From NCBI GenBank assembly GCA_963972105.1, contig CAXAVH010000046.1:1-19158 (forward strand): 19,158 nucleotides of DNA. Reading direction: 5' to 3'. Under the pieces are notes generated by a model. That model was given only the letters and a program-made list of their open reading frames with translations. It was not told the origin of the DNA and did no database searches. This document shows positions 6,977 through 15,627 of this stretch, in pieces. Each line of letters starts with the position of its first letter. Position 1 is the first letter of the stretch. The position numbers and the translations under genes were made by a program. Source of the DNA: NZQO01 sp002693605. Its GTDB lineage: Bacteria; Bacteroidota; Bacteroidia; Flavobacteriales; Flavobacteriaceae.

Positions 6977-7966
6977 TTATTTCCTGATGTGCTTTTCGAA
7001 ATTCTTGTGCTCGCTCTTAAATAGCTCCTCCTCTGAAAGGTTGCTAAAATAATCGTAGGTTTTTTTCATCCCCTCAGATCGTGATACCCTGGGCTCCCAA
7101 TCCAATATGTCACGAGCCAGTGTTATATCTGGCTGCCGCTGCATTGGGTCGTCCTTGGGAAGGGGCTTAAATATTATTTTTTGGTTAGATTGTGTGAGTT
7201 TTATTATCTCCTGGGCAAAATCCAAGATACTTATTTCATTGGGGTTGCCAATATTGACGGGCAATTGGTAGTCGCTCATCAACAATTTGTATAAACCGTC
7301 TACCTGGTCATCGACGTAACAGAACGATCGGGTTTGCGATCCGTCGCCAAATACCGTAAGGTCTTCCCCGCGCAGGGCCTGGCCAATAAATGCCGGAATA
7401 ACCCGGCCGTCGTTCAAGCGCATTCGCGGTCCATAGGTATTGAAAATTCTGGCAATACGGGTATCCAGCCCGTGGAAACGATGGTATGCCATCGTGATAG
7501 ATTCCTGAAAGCGCTTTGCCTCGTCGTATACGCCCCGTGGCCCGATCGTGTTCACATTGCCGTAATAGGTCTCCTTTTGGGGGTGAACCAACGGGTCGCC
7601 ATACACCTCGCTCGTAGAGGCTATCAAGATGCGGGCGTTCTTCTCTTTCGCCAATCCTAGAAGGTTATGGGTACCCAAGGAACCAACCTTTAACGTTTGT
7701 ATAGGTATTTTTAAATAATCGATAGGACTGGCGGGCGAGGCAAAATGCAAGATATAATCTATAGTTCCGGGAACGTGCACGAACGTGGTAACATCATGAT
7801 GGTAAAACTGAAAATCTTCACGTTCAAACATGTGCTCAATATTCTTAAGGTCGCCCGTAATAAGATTATCCATTGCAATGACGTGGAACCCCTCTGCCAA
7901 AAATCTATCGCACAGGTGCGAGCCCAAAAATCCCGCCGCGCCAGTTATTAAAACCCGTTTCTTCAT
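6977..7966 (-). CDS. UDP-glucuronate decarboxylase (UDP-xylose synthase)
   Basis: This cytosolic short-chain dehydrogenase/epimerase converts UDP-glucuronate to UDP-xylose with tightly bound NAD. The 329 residues begin with the Rossmann motif TGAAGFLGSHL (8-18). The signature HFASPASPIDY (74-84) is characteristic of UDP-xylose synthases rather than of C4-epimerases or dTDP-glucose dehydratases. STSEVYGDP (117-125) carries the active-site Thr and Glu, and YDEAK (147-151) is the catalytic YxxxK. FGDGSQTRSFCYVDD follows in the substrate domain. It sits between UDP-glucose dehydrogenase (2-base gap) and the WcaJ-type transferase (2-base gap), and the upstream enzyme makes its substrate. This gene pair implies a pentose, xylose or a derivative, in the polymer. 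The usual name would be uxs, but no bacterial symbol is uniform. Confidence 0.92.
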   Translation of the reverse strand: MKKRVLITGAAGFLGSHLCDRFLAEGFHVIAMDNLITGDLKNIEHMFEREDFQFYHHDVTTFVHVPGTIDYILHFASPASPIDYLKIPIQTLKVGSLGTHNLLGLAKEKNARILIASTSEVYGDPLVHPQKETYYGNVNTIGPRGVYDEAKRFQESITMAYHRFHGLDTRIARIFNTYGPRMRLNDGRVIPAFIGQALRGEDLTVFGDGSQTRSFCYVDDQVDGLYKLLMSDYQLPVNIGNPNEISILDFAQEIIKLTQSNQKIIFKPLPKDDPMQRQPDITLARDILDWEPRVSRSEGMKKTYDYFSNLSEEELFKSEHKNFEKHIRK

Positions 7967-7968
7967 GT

Positions 7969-9282
7969 TTAGTTTATTACTTCCTTTCTTCCTATGGAAA
8001 TATAGGTAAACCCTTCGCTTTCCATTTCTGCTATATCGTACAGGTTACGGCCGTCAAAAATAACCGGTTGTGCCAGAGCATTTTTTATTTTGGTGTAATT
8101 CGGCGTTCGGAAAATGCTCCACTCGGTGCAAATGAGCAGTGCGTCTGCACCTCCTAATGCATCGTACATCGAGCTTGCATAAGTGAGGTCGTCTCCAAAC
8201 TGTTTTTTGATGTTGGGCATTGCCTCCGGGTCAAAAACCTGAAGCGTTGCGCCTTGTTGTAATAAACCCTTCATCATATCGATTGCGGGAGCCTCCCGAA
8301 CGTCATCTGTTTCGGGCTTAAATGCCAGCCCCCATACAGCTATGGTTTTATCTTGTAGGTTACCGTTGAAGTAATCTTTTATCTTCGGCAGTAGAACTGT
8401 TTTCTGTTGCGAATTTACTGAAATGACCGAATCGAGTATCTGGAACTCATAGCCCTCGTTTCTACCCGACTTTTGAAGGGCCTTTACATCCTTCGGAAAA
8501 CAGGAGCCCCCATAACCTATGCCCGGAAACAGAAAGCGTTTGCCAATACGCGAATCGGTACCCATTCCAACCCGAACCTTGTCCACGTCGGCACCCACCA
8601 TTTCACAAAAGTTGGCTATCTCGTTCATAAAGGTAATCTTGGTAGCCAAGAATGAGTTGGCCGCATATTTAGTCAATTCCGCCGATCGTTCGTCCATCAC
8701 GATGATGGGGTTGCCCGACCGCACGTACGGACTGTACAATTTTTCCATAAGCTTTGTGGCGCGAATACTACTAGAGCCCACGATTATTCGCTCGGGCTTC
8801 AGAAAGTCATCTACCGCGAACCCTTCACGAAGGAACTCGGGGTTCGAAACTACGTCGAACTCGGCACGCGCGTTTTCGGCGATGGTTTCCCGAACCTTAT
8901 CTGCCGTACCCACCGGGACGGTGCTTTTGTCGACGATTACTTTATAGTCTGTAATTTGTTTCCCTATTTCCGTGGCGACGCCCAAAACGTAGGAAAGATC
9001 GGCACTGCCGTCCTCATCTTCGGGAGTGGGAAGGGCTAGGAAAATAATATCTCCATGGTTCAATCCATCGGTTAGTGAAGTGGTAAATGTGAGTCGACCC
9101 GCCTTAATATTGCGCTCAAAAAGAACATCAAGATGCGGCTCGTAAATGGGAACAACGCCATTTTTCATCTTGGCAACTTTCTCCTGGTCTATGTCGACAC
9201 ACACCACTTCATTTCCTGTTTCGGCCAGGCACGTTCCCGTTACCAAGCCTACATATCCCGTTCCTACCACTGTAATTCTCAT
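7969..9282 (-). CDS. ugd: UDP-glucose 6-dehydrogenase
   Basis: This enzyme oxidises UDP-glucose to UDP-glucuronate with two NAD+. Length (437) and motifs are standard: N-terminal GTGYVGLVTG (7-16), YEPHLD (47-52), LALPTPEDEDGSADLSYV (82-99), KSTVPVGT (119-126), NPEFLREG (148-155), KYAANSFLATKI (205-216), and GYGGSCFPKD (257-266) with the catalytic Cys261. The ATG at 9280-9282 has a recognisable AGAGG 5-9 bases upstream, one of the few Shine-Dalgarno-like sites in the window, and a -7 promoter element in the 45-base gap. The next gene, 2 bases downstream, consumes its product. UDP-glucuronate may also be used directly. Confidence 0.96.
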   Translation of the reverse strand: MRITVVGTGYVGLVTGTCLAETGNEVVCVDIDQEKVAKMKNGVVPIYEPHLDVLFERNIKAGRLTFTTSLTDGLNHGDIIFLALPTPEDEDGSADLSYVLGVATEIGKQITDYKVIVDKSTVPVGTADKVRETIAENARAEFDVVSNPEFLREGFAVDDFLKPERIIVGSSSIRATKLMEKLYSPYVRSGNPIIVMDERSAELTKYAANSFLATKITFMNEIANFCEMVGADVDKVRVGMGTDSRIGKRFLFPGIGYGGSCFPKDVKALQKSGRNEGYEFQILDSVISVNSQQKTVLLPKIKDYFNGNLQDKTIAVWGLAFKPETDDVREAPAIDMMKGLLQQGATLQVFDPEAMPNIKKQFGDDLTYASSMYDALGGADALLICTEWSIFRTPNYTKIKNALAQPVIFDGRNLYDIAEMESEGFTYISIGRKEVIN

Positions 9283-9309
9283 AATCTACCTCTTTCTTTT
9301 TTCGGTTGG

Positions 9310-9317
9310 CAAAAATA
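9310..9317 (-). promoter_or_regulatory. Candidate internal promoter (-7 element) ahead of ugd
   Basis: The minus strand carries TATTTTTG, a perfect TAnnTTTG element, 27 bases before the ugd start, within the 45-base gap that interrupts the otherwise compact array. There is no TTG at the expected -33 distance, so the promoter is incomplete by consensus. It would allow ugd, the decarboxylase, the initiating transferase and the GT2 gene to be expressed separately from the polymerase genes upstream. Confidence 0.4.
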
Positions 9318-9327
9318 CAATTTGCAT

Positions 9328-10557
9328 TTATTTTAACGTTGTTTTTACGAAGTTGTTTTTGGGATGCGCCCCGTGCGTTAAGAGAACAAGTAAAACAAAA
9401 CCAGCATAATAGGCCCCCATTTGCCGATGGAATACATTTTCTACCAGACAATACCCCACCAACGTGAACAGGAGCGCCGTATAGAAGTAGTTTCTATAGT
9501 TCTGCAGCGCCAGCCAACCTATAAATAGCATGAACAGCAACGCACCAACAACACCGCTTCCCAAATAAAAGTCGATAAATTGGTTGTGGGTGTTATATCG
9601 GTTAAAAATAAAACTCTCGCGCTTTTCGCTATTGTCTATGGTTTGGGCATAACACTCGACCAACCTGTCCTTTGTTTCATAAAAACCATAGCCCGACCAA
9701 GGCATACTATCTTGATGGGCCAATGTTTGGGCGCAGCCCCACACCACCTGCCGTAGCTCCCATGTAAGGCTTTCCACAACTAGGGCATTGGCGGTGTTTA
9801 CAAAGGTGGAATCTTCAACCGCATCTTCAGCTTTAAATTTTACAAATACAATCGCCGCAATGAACAAAACGAGCACTCCCAAGGTTATTGCCAACCGCTG
9901 TCTCACATGGGTACCGTACAACTGCCGTAGCAGCAATAGTACGAACAACAGGAGAATTGTAATTTTTGAGACGATAAAGAACACGAAAACCACATTTAGA
10001 ACAATATTGGCAAGATGGTATCGATTTTTTGGGTGGAACTTTTGGGTTAAGGAGGCATACGAGATCAATATGCTCAACACGCACAAAAAGCCTAGATAGA
10101 TACGGTCTATTAACAAGGCTTCGATGAACGGGGGGGAGCCACCAAACTCCATGTTACCGCCCAAGTTTACGAACAATATGATATTTACCACGGAAAATAC
10201 GATGGCGGCTACCGACGAATAGACAATCGCCCGATTTACCTTCTGAAAATCATTTATCGGTATGTAAAGCAGTACCAAGGCGCCTGTGAGCAACAGTTTT
10301 TTTATGATGTTGAGATCGGTATCGAAATGACCGGCCAGCCAAGAATTGATGGTAATATATATCAGAAAAATGCCGAAGAGTATGGCCGGCGCTTTTTTTA
10401 GTTTTTGGAAATCTGATTTTTTTACCACAAACGGAAATGCGGCCAGCAACACCACCAACAAAATATTGGGCAGCGCGCGCATATAATCATCGAAGGGAAT
10501 GGTGAGGTACAGCAGCAGAAACGCGTAAGGGTATATGGAAGAAAGGAGAATTCGCAT
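9328..10557 (-). CDS. O-antigen ligase/polymerase-family membrane protein (Wzy/WaaL-like)
   Basis: This 409-residue polytopic inner-membrane protein has roughly ten to twelve hydrophobic segments and one large periplasmic loop near residues 240-325. That loop holds the features of the Wzy/WaaL superfamily: TWELRQVVWGCAQTL (265-279), SGYGFYE (288-294), and NTHNQFIDFYLGSGVVGAL (322-340). Members either polymerise undecaprenyl-linked repeat units or transfer the finished chain to lipid A or another acceptor. Sequence alone does not separate the two activities. Its ATG is preceded by an 85-base spacer, and its stop is 45 bases before ugd, so it is the least tightly packed gene of the array. Three other proteins of this superfamily occur in the window. 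Confidence 0.82.
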   Translation of the reverse strand: MRILLSSIYPYAFLLLYLTIPFDDYMRALPNILLVVLLAAFPFVVKKSDFQKLKKAPAILFGIFLIYITINSWLAGHFDTDLNIIKKLLLTGALVLLYIPINDFQKVNRAIVYSSVAAIVFSVVNIILFVNLGGNMEFGGSPPFIEALLIDRIYLGFLCVLSILISYASLTQKFHPKNRYHLANIVLNVVFVFFIVSKITILLLFVLLLLRQLYGTHVRQRLAITLGVLVLFIAAIVFVKFKAEDAVEDSTFVNTANALVVESLTWELRQVVWGCAQTLAHQDSMPWSGYGFYETKDRLVECYAQTIDNSEKRESFIFNRYNTHNQFIDFYLGSGVVGALLFMLFIGWLALQNYRNYFYTALLFTLVGYCLVENVFHRQMGAYYAGFVLLVLLTHGAHPKNNFVKTTLK

Positions 10558-10642
10558 GAAAGGGACGCTTACTGAGAAAATTAGGCGTAAGTTAAAAATA
10601 ATTGGTCAATAGCCGTATATAATCTATGGTATTACCTACAAA

Positions 10643-11395
10643 TTAGCGACGGACCTTGTCACCCCACCATTCGCGCATTACCAACAGCATGAACTTACTA
10701 TTGCCAAATAGGTATCTCTTCCACATTCTGCGTGGCTCCTGCATAAACCGATAAAACCACTCCATACCTACTTTCTGCATCCAAAGGGGAGCCCGCTTGG
10801 TAACACCTGCGATGACATCGAAACTACCACCTACACCCATGATAAAGTTCACATTCTTGAGCAGTTCCCTATGGCGAAATAAAAAATTCTCCTTTATGGG
10901 GGAGGATATAGCCACAAATAAAATATTAGCACCACTTTCCGATATTTCGCGCGCAATTTCCGATTCATCGGAGGCATCAAAATAGCCATTGCGATAGCCC
11001 GCTATTAAATTAGGTCCATAGCTTGAAGTGTACTTTTGCGACACCTTGCTAACGACCTCCTCACGAGCGCCAAAAAGAAATATCTTGAAGTTTTTTTGAT
11101 GGGCCATTGCCACCACTTCTTGCATTAGGTCTATACCGGCCACGCGTTCCTTTAAAGGTCTATCCAATAATTTGGATGCCCATACGACTGCCTGTCCATC
11201 GGCATTGATAATATCGGCACTATTAACGCTCTTTCGAAGTTCATCGTCGTTCTGCATTGCCACAAGCTTTCCTGCGTTGACCACAACGTGGTGAAGCTGC
11301 TTTTTCTGTAGTATGGCGGTTTCAATCAATGCCAGTGTTTCGGCCATCGTTAAATTGTGTATGTTAGACTTCAGCAAGACTATTTTAGAACTCAT
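10643..11395 (-). CDS. WecG/TagA/CpsF-family glycosyltransferase (GT26)
   Basis: This 250-residue protein has the GT26 hallmarks: VVVNAGKLV (37-45), IINADGQAVVWASKLL (62-77), ERVAGIDLMQE (83-93), the VAISSPIKENFLF block (161-173, a variant of the more common G-x-G-x-P-x-Q-E), GVGGSFDVIAG (187-197), and RAPLWMQKVGMEWFYR (201-216) before a basic C-terminus that binds the membrane. Family members add N-acetylmannosaminuronic acid, N-acetylmannosamine or a related sugar as the second residue on a polyprenyl-diphospho-sugar. The acceptor is probably the product of the WcaJ-type enzyme at 5619-6974. The start is 6 bases past the stop of the upstream polymerase-like gene. Donor specificity is not readable; the family is clear. 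Confidence 0.92.
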   Translation of the reverse strand: MSSKIVLLKSNIHNLTMAETLALIETAILQKKQLHHVVVNAGKLVAMQNDDELRKSVNSADIINADGQAVVWASKLLDRPLKERVAGIDLMQEVVAMAHQKNFKIFLFGAREEVVSKVSQKYTSSYGPNLIAGYRNGYFDASDESEIAREISESGANILFVAISSPIKENFLFRHRELLKNVNFIMGVGGSFDVIAGVTKRAPLWMQKVGMEWFYRFMQEPRRMWKRYLFGNSKFMLLVMREWWGDKVRR

Positions 11396-11401
11396 ACTTT
11401 T

Positions 11402-12589
11402 CTATTTAATATAACTATTTCCCTGATTGTAAGTTTTCATTGTGGACTGTTCCCAGTACAATTTCAATACAGCTAGACTTACCGCCACTAGCGAATATGT
11501 GAAAAAATTACCCGCTAAGCTAACCACTAACGCCAGGAAAATAAGGAACGAAGCGATTGGCGCGTTCACTGTAAAGGTAAGCAGGGTTTTAAGGTACATG
11601 GCAACAAACAAAACAGCCCCTCCCAGCCCCCAGAAAAAAAGAGTGTCAATCAACCCTATTTGCGAGCGTAGATTATAGTTATTGGTACCTCCAAAAATAT
11701 AATTTAAGTAGCTCCATTTTTCCGTAATATACGGCCATGTGTACTCTACTAGCAATTCATTTCGATACGATAAAATTGCGGACAACAATCCATCGTTTTT
11801 CCGAATAATGTTGAAAAGGCCACTTTCAAAAAAGAAATAATAGGAAATGCTAAGGAAAATAAGGGCTCCGACAGTATAATAAATCCATTTAAACCGCAAG
11901 GGAAATACCCATAATATATATAGTGATGCGAAGCCCAGGGCCAAAAAAATGGATTTTGTACCCATTAGTAGGCAAGCCCCAATAACAATCCAAAACTTTA
12001 GGTTTTTGAGAACTTGATGACCATGTTTGGTCAAAAAATAAAATAGTGCCAAGATATAAATATAACTTGAAGTTGATACTGCCGCGAATAGACCATTATA
12101 ACCAAATCGCTTACCTTGATAAGTAGATAGCACATCTATGGATAAGAGAGCCGCGGCAATTACCAGCAGACTATTGCCAATTATAATCCATTCAAATAAA
12201 GTGAGGAGCTTGCGCTTAGCGGTATCGCTTATAGAGAGTGCGGAGGTAACTTGAAACAAAAAGAGCGGAAATAGAAATTTTCCGAAGATTAAAATACTAT
12301 TGGCAGTAAATGGTGTGTCCAAGGTAAATTGACCGATTGCAAAACATACAAGCAATGCCAAAACCCCATAATAGAATTTCCTTTCCGAATAAAACATGAG
12401 CAAAATCGCCAGTAGTCCGAACCAAACTCCCTTTATAATCGAGGTATACTGGCGCAGGTCGCTACCCTCTCCGGCTATCTTGTTAACTGCTTCCAGCACG
12501 AAGAAACTAATAAATAGCGACAGTAAGAAATGTTGCCCAAACCAATCGCTCTCTATTTTGCGCAACAAGGAGGTTCGATTACTGCCCAT
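11402..12589 (-). CDS. Polytopic membrane protein, probable O-antigen/exopolysaccharide polymerase (Wzy-like)
   Basis: This 395-residue protein is strongly hydrophobic with about ten or more transmembrane segments. It lacks the SHNQF-type motif of the other three, but has features common in Wzy polymerases: a GTKS turn in the middle, an SYRNELL stretch (compare R-rich Wzy loops), and FGGTNNYNLRSQIGLIDTL followed by a glycine-containing helix FFWGLGGAVLF toward the C-terminus. Wzy proteins are poorly conserved, so the call is from topology, length and position between GT4 and GT26 genes. It lies 5 bases after the GT4 stop and 6 bases before the GT26 start. Alternatives are a WaaL-type ligase or an unrelated multi-pass transporter. 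Confidence 0.65.
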   Translation of the reverse strand: MGSNRTSLLRKIESDWFGQHFLLSLFISFFVLEAVNKIAGEGSDLRQYTSIIKGVWFGLLAILLMFYSERKFYYGVLALLVCFAIGQFTLDTPFTANSILIFGKFLFPLFLFQVTSALSISDTAKRKLLTLFEWIIIGNSLLVIAAALLSIDVLSTYQGKRFGYNGLFAAVSTSSYIYILALFYFLTKHGHQVLKNLKFWIVIGACLLMGTKSIFLALGFASLYILWVFPLRFKWIYYTVGALIFLSISYYFFFESGLFNIIRKNDGLLSAILSYRNELLVEYTWPYITEKWSYLNYIFGGTNNYNLRSQIGLIDTLFFWGLGGAVLFVAMYLKTLLTFTVNAPIASFLIFLALVVSLAGNFFTYSLVAVSLAVLKLYWEQSTMKTYNQGNSYIK

Positions 12590-12594
12590 AGTCG

Positions 12595-13668
12595 CTAAAT
12601 ATGGATGTTAATTACCTCGCGGGCCGAACTGTAGTTAAACAGCTCTGCATTTTCGGAAGCGTGCATCATCTGTCGTACCCGTGATTGGTCCAACAAAAGA
12701 CCAGACAGTTTATCGGCTAGGTCGTCACTGTCCTTGCGCCGGAAATATTCTGTATTCCCTATGGGGTCCAAGATGTTTTTGTTCTCCTTAATGTCTGAAG
12801 CTAGTATTGCCATCTTCGCTGCGACAGCCTCCTTTAGCACGATAGGGGAATTTTCAAAATAGCTGGGAAATAGGAAAATTTTGTTTTCCTTGAAGAATTG
12901 CGCTTTTTCCTCTCCCATGACGGCCCCGTAGAAGTGGAAAGCGGAAATATCTTCCTGCGCCAACAGGGTGGTCACTTTCTGTTCAAAGTCAGCGTTTTCG
13001 AATTCGCCCAGTACGTGAATCTTCAGATGTGGAAACTGCGTATGGATTTTTGAAACGGCCTCGACCAACGTAAAGAATCCTTTTTTTTCCGAAAGTCTCC
13101 CTACGTAAAGGCAGTCGTTTTGCTTCTCGTCAATTGGGTTATCGAACTCCTTGTCTTCTATAAAATTTTCGAGAACCACCAGTTTCCGTTCATTAATGTA
13201 CTTTGCATAAAATTTCCTATGAAATTTTTCCGAGAGGACAAACACGACGTCGCCCAAGGCTATAATTTTCGTAAACACCTTAAGTTTCCAGCCCTCTAGG
13301 AAATAATCACCTTCCGTCTTGGCATGTAAATGGATAACGAGTTTTCGAGTGGTAAGTTTCAGGATTATTATAAATATCGCCTCCCTTACAAAAGAGATAT
13401 TTGGAACCACGAAAACGTTGCTCACCTCAATACGATGGCGCGCCACGAATCGCAGAACCCCTCCTATATTACGCAATAGATGGAAAAACTCGGCTATGCT
13501 CTTGCGCTTGTACAAATCGGCATTGGCCTGTCCCTTACTCGTATTGTAATTAATTATCGTGTCGTGCGGCCGGATAGTGGTTAGTACCCGCTGTACGCGA
13601 AGGTTCGCCAAAGCTACACCGCCAACGGGGGGCGGCAAGGGGCCTATAAAAGCTATTTTCCTTCCCAT
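12595..13668 (-). CDS. Family 4 glycosyltransferase
   Basis: This 357-residue GT-B fold retaining glycosyltransferase is expected to act at the cytoplasmic face on lipid-linked intermediates. The N-terminal domain begins KIAFIGPLPPPVGGVA (4-19), with the acceptor-side glycine loop. The C-terminal domain has YVGRLSEKKGFFTLVEAV (188-205) and the donor-binding E-x7-E region FENSPIVLKEAVAAK (271-285, E272 and E280), followed by ILASD. The ATG at 13666-13668 overlaps the upstream polymerase-like gene by 16 bases, so translation is likely coupled. The protein ends soon after the last helix (YSSAREVINIHI), slightly short but with no sign of truncation in the core. Sugar specificity is unknown. Confidence 0.92.
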   Translation of the reverse strand: MGRKIAFIGPLPPPVGGVALANLRVQRVLTTIRPHDTIINYNTSKGQANADLYKRKSIAEFFHLLRNIGGVLRFVARHRIEVSNVFVVPNISFVREAIFIIILKLTTRKLVIHLHAKTEGDYFLEGWKLKVFTKIIALGDVVFVLSEKFHRKFYAKYINERKLVVLENFIEDKEFDNPIDEKQNDCLYVGRLSEKKGFFTLVEAVSKIHTQFPHLKIHVLGEFENADFEQKVTTLLAQEDISAFHFYGAVMGEEKAQFFKENKIFLFPSYFENSPIVLKEAVAAKMAILASDIKENKNILDPIGNTEYFRRKDSDDLADKLSGLLLDQSRVRQMMHASENAELFNYSSAREVINIHI

Positions 13669-14861
13669 CGGGGCTGTGTTGATGACTTATTTATATAAAT
13701 ATACGCATATACCAGAAAGAAAATATCAGCTGCCAAGGGGCGTGTGGCAAACCCATTGCTAAAAAGTGAGGTGATAAAATAGCCAATGATGAGAGCTATA
13801 TTAAAAACCGAAATCTTACGGGATATAGTGAGTAACGAGGTGATAAGCGTGGCGAATAGTATCGTAAAGGGTATTCCATTTTCCACGATATAAGTTAGAA
13901 AGTCATTATGCGAACCTTTTTTCTCCCACCACCATTCTGAAGTCCTTACCATATCGGAACCCTTGCCGCGACCAAATAGGTAATCGGTAAAACTGTAATC
14001 CTTTAAAATATCCAATTTGGTGAGGTACATCGTTATCCTGCCAGAGGAGAGCGAATCTAGATCGACCGTGCTCAATATGGCAATAGCAAACACTAGCAGG
14101 AAAGGGAGGTAGATAATTGCCTTGGCATACGCATATTTAAAAAAACTATTGGTTTTGTAGAGCATTACCAGTATAAATACCAAGTAAAATAGGAGTGCCG
14201 TACGAACATTGTACCCCAGTATTAGGAACACGAACGTGAAGAACATAAACGCGTAGAGCGCGTAATAGCGATCTCGTATTCGCATTGCAATTCCTATAAA
14301 CAAGCAAACCATTACATAATTATGGGTATGTAGCCCAGAAAAGTAAACTGGCCAACGCTCTGAGTCGCGATTGTAGCTAACATCGAAAACAAGTAGCGCG
14401 ATTACCGAAAGGAATAGGAGGTAGTATATAAACCGGAACAATACGGTTTCAATATCGAACTGTTTACGCTTATGCTCAACCAAAATTACCATTAGGAAAT
14501 ATACCGGAGAGCAAATTTTCAAAGAGAACGTTAGCGAATCGATTACCGAAATATCATTGTAGATTGCGGTACCCACATTCAAAAAATACATCACAAATGT
14601 GAGGATGAATGGAAAAAGCATCGCCCCCAGTTTGCTCAAATTGGAGAAAAGATAGAACACCATTGCCGGAATTAGCAAAAACTCCACATATTCCTGAAAA
14701 TCTGGCGGCAATCCCAAGAAGTTATACTTGTCAATATTCGGCGTTAGGTGTCTTAGCCACCAACCTAGCTCCACGTTGAGGTAGGAGAAGGTAAACTTGA
14801 GAAAGATCAAGAATAAGATTACATAGAATAGACTGCTAAAAACATCCTTCTTCTTACTCAT
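13653..14861 (-). CDS. O-antigen polymerase-like membrane protein (Wzy family)
   Basis: This 402-residue inner-membrane protein has about eleven transmembrane segments. The region before the last segments contains SLSSGRITMYLTKLD (270-284), YLFGRGKGSDMV (294-305) and KGSHNDFLTYIVENG (315-329), the arrangement found in Wzy-type polymerases (catalytic loop with SGR, G-x-G and HND). An earlier SGLHTHNYVM (175-184) resembles the upstream acceptor loop. The start is the ATG at 14859-14861, which overlaps the lipoprotein stop as ATGAGTAA; a TTG nine bases earlier is an alternative. It overlaps the downstream GT4 gene by 16 bases. Of the four polymerase/ligase-like proteins here it looks most like a true repeat-unit polymerase. 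Confidence 0.82.
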   Translation of the reverse strand: MSKKKDVFSSLFYVILFLIFLKFTFSYLNVELGWWLRHLTPNIDKYNFLGLPPDFQEYVEFLLIPAMVFYLFSNLSKLGAMLFPFILTFVMYFLNVGTAIYNDISVIDSLTFSLKICSPVYFLMVILVEHKRKQFDIETVLFRFIYYLLFLSVIALLVFDVSYNRDSERWPVYFSGLHTHNYVMVCLFIGIAMRIRDRYYALYAFMFFTFVFLILGYNVRTALLFYLVFILVMLYKTNSFFKYAYAKAIIYLPFLLVFAIAILSTVDLDSLSSGRITMYLTKLDILKDYSFTDYLFGRGKGSDMVRTSEWWWEKKGSHNDFLTYIVENGIPFTILFATLITSLLTISRKISVFNIALIIGYFITSLFSNGFATRPLAADIFFLVYAYIYINKSSTQPRWEGK

Positions 14862-15627
14862 TTGCGTCAAAATTAAATTTACTTAGCTCAAACTGCCTGT
14901 TGAATTCTTCGACCTCCTTAAACGTCGCTACGCTCAACGAATATATCTCGTTTTCGGTCAACGCGCGATTAAAAATCGTAACATTCCGGATATTACCATA
15001 AAAGGGATGTATAAACTCGCCCTGTTTTGGTTCGGCGCCGAAATATACTTTTTGAATTTCCCGAGCACCTAGCGCAAGATTCTCGTGTTCAGAATACAAT
15101 TCTGAATTGATGTAAATCTCCAATTTGCCCGATGAAAGATTTACAGAAAGAAAATAATATTTTCCAGGCTCTAATTTGAAAAGGTCATAAAATTGGGCCG
15201 AACGCCCATTATTGTAGTTATAATTTTCGGCCCACAAAGGCTGTCCAAAAAAATCTCCCGTTATACGGTGACCGGCCACCCAAAGGTTAAAATGCGCACG
15301 GGGCTGTAGGCTATCCTGCGCCGAGAAAATCATTTGCGGTAACCGAGGGTCGGTATCGGAAAAGCGAATCCACATGCTCATATTCATGGATGTAGCGGAA
15401 ACCTCAGGAAAATCGACGGAAAGATAAGCTATTTCGCCTGTTTTGGTAGCTGGCAAAAAAGCCGCGCCGTTGTTACCAAAATTAATATTCGAAGCTTCCA
15501 AGTTTTCCCCGTCGGTCAAGCGGTGTTCTATAATAGAATCGGGCACAGCCACAGTCTGCCGCTGTCGCTTTTCTTGACAGGACAAGCACAGCAACGACAT
15601 TAATATGATTATCCTTATTCTAGCCAT
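14854..15627 (-). CDS. LamG-fold (concanavalin A-like) lipoprotein
   Basis: The 257-residue product starts with a lipoprotein signal peptide (MARIRIIILMSLLCLS, with Cys17 as the acylated residue; Cys at -3 is unusual but -1 Ser fits). The remainder reads as a single LamG-3-like jelly roll: SMNMSMWIRFS (80-90), QMIFSAQDS (98-106), GKYYFLSVNLSSGKLEIYIN (155-174), and the terminal YGNIRNVTIFNRALTENEIYSL (210-231), the most diagnostic block. A short polar tail follows. LamG domains bind glycans or proteins. The residues after the Cys (QEKRQRQ) are basic, unlike the acidic surface-export signals of Bacteroidota, which suggests the periplasmic face (inference). I use the ATG at 15625-15627 rather than an upstream TTG at 15658-15660. 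It overlaps the polymerase-like genes on both sides by 8 bases each (ATGGCTAG, ATGAGTAA). Confidence 0.85.
   Translation of the reverse strand: MARIRIIILMSLLCLSCQEKRQRQTVAVPDSIIEHRLTDGENLEASNINFGNNGAAFLPATKTGEIAYLSVDFPEVSATSMNMSMWIRFSDTDPRLPQMIFSAQDSLQPRAHFNLWVAGHRITGDFFGQPLWAENYNYNNGRSAQFYDLFKLEPGKYYFLSVNLSSGKLEIYINSELYSEHENLALGAREIQKVYFGAEPKQGEFIHPFYGNIRNVTIFNRALTENEIYSLSVATFKEVEEFNRQFELSKFNFDANE

Noticed and set aside
10558..10642. Possible promoter in the 85-base gap upstream of the 9328-10557 gene
   Set aside because: The best match is TATTTTTA, which lacks the conserved G and has a TTG only 6 bases away; no inverted repeat or other structure was seen.
14868..14875. TAATTTTG (minus strand), a perfect -7 match before the polymerase gene at 13653-14861
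   Set aside because: It is only 7 bases from the ATG, lies within the coding end of the lipoprotein gene in a tightly coupled junction, and has no convincing partner TTG; a chance match is more likely.
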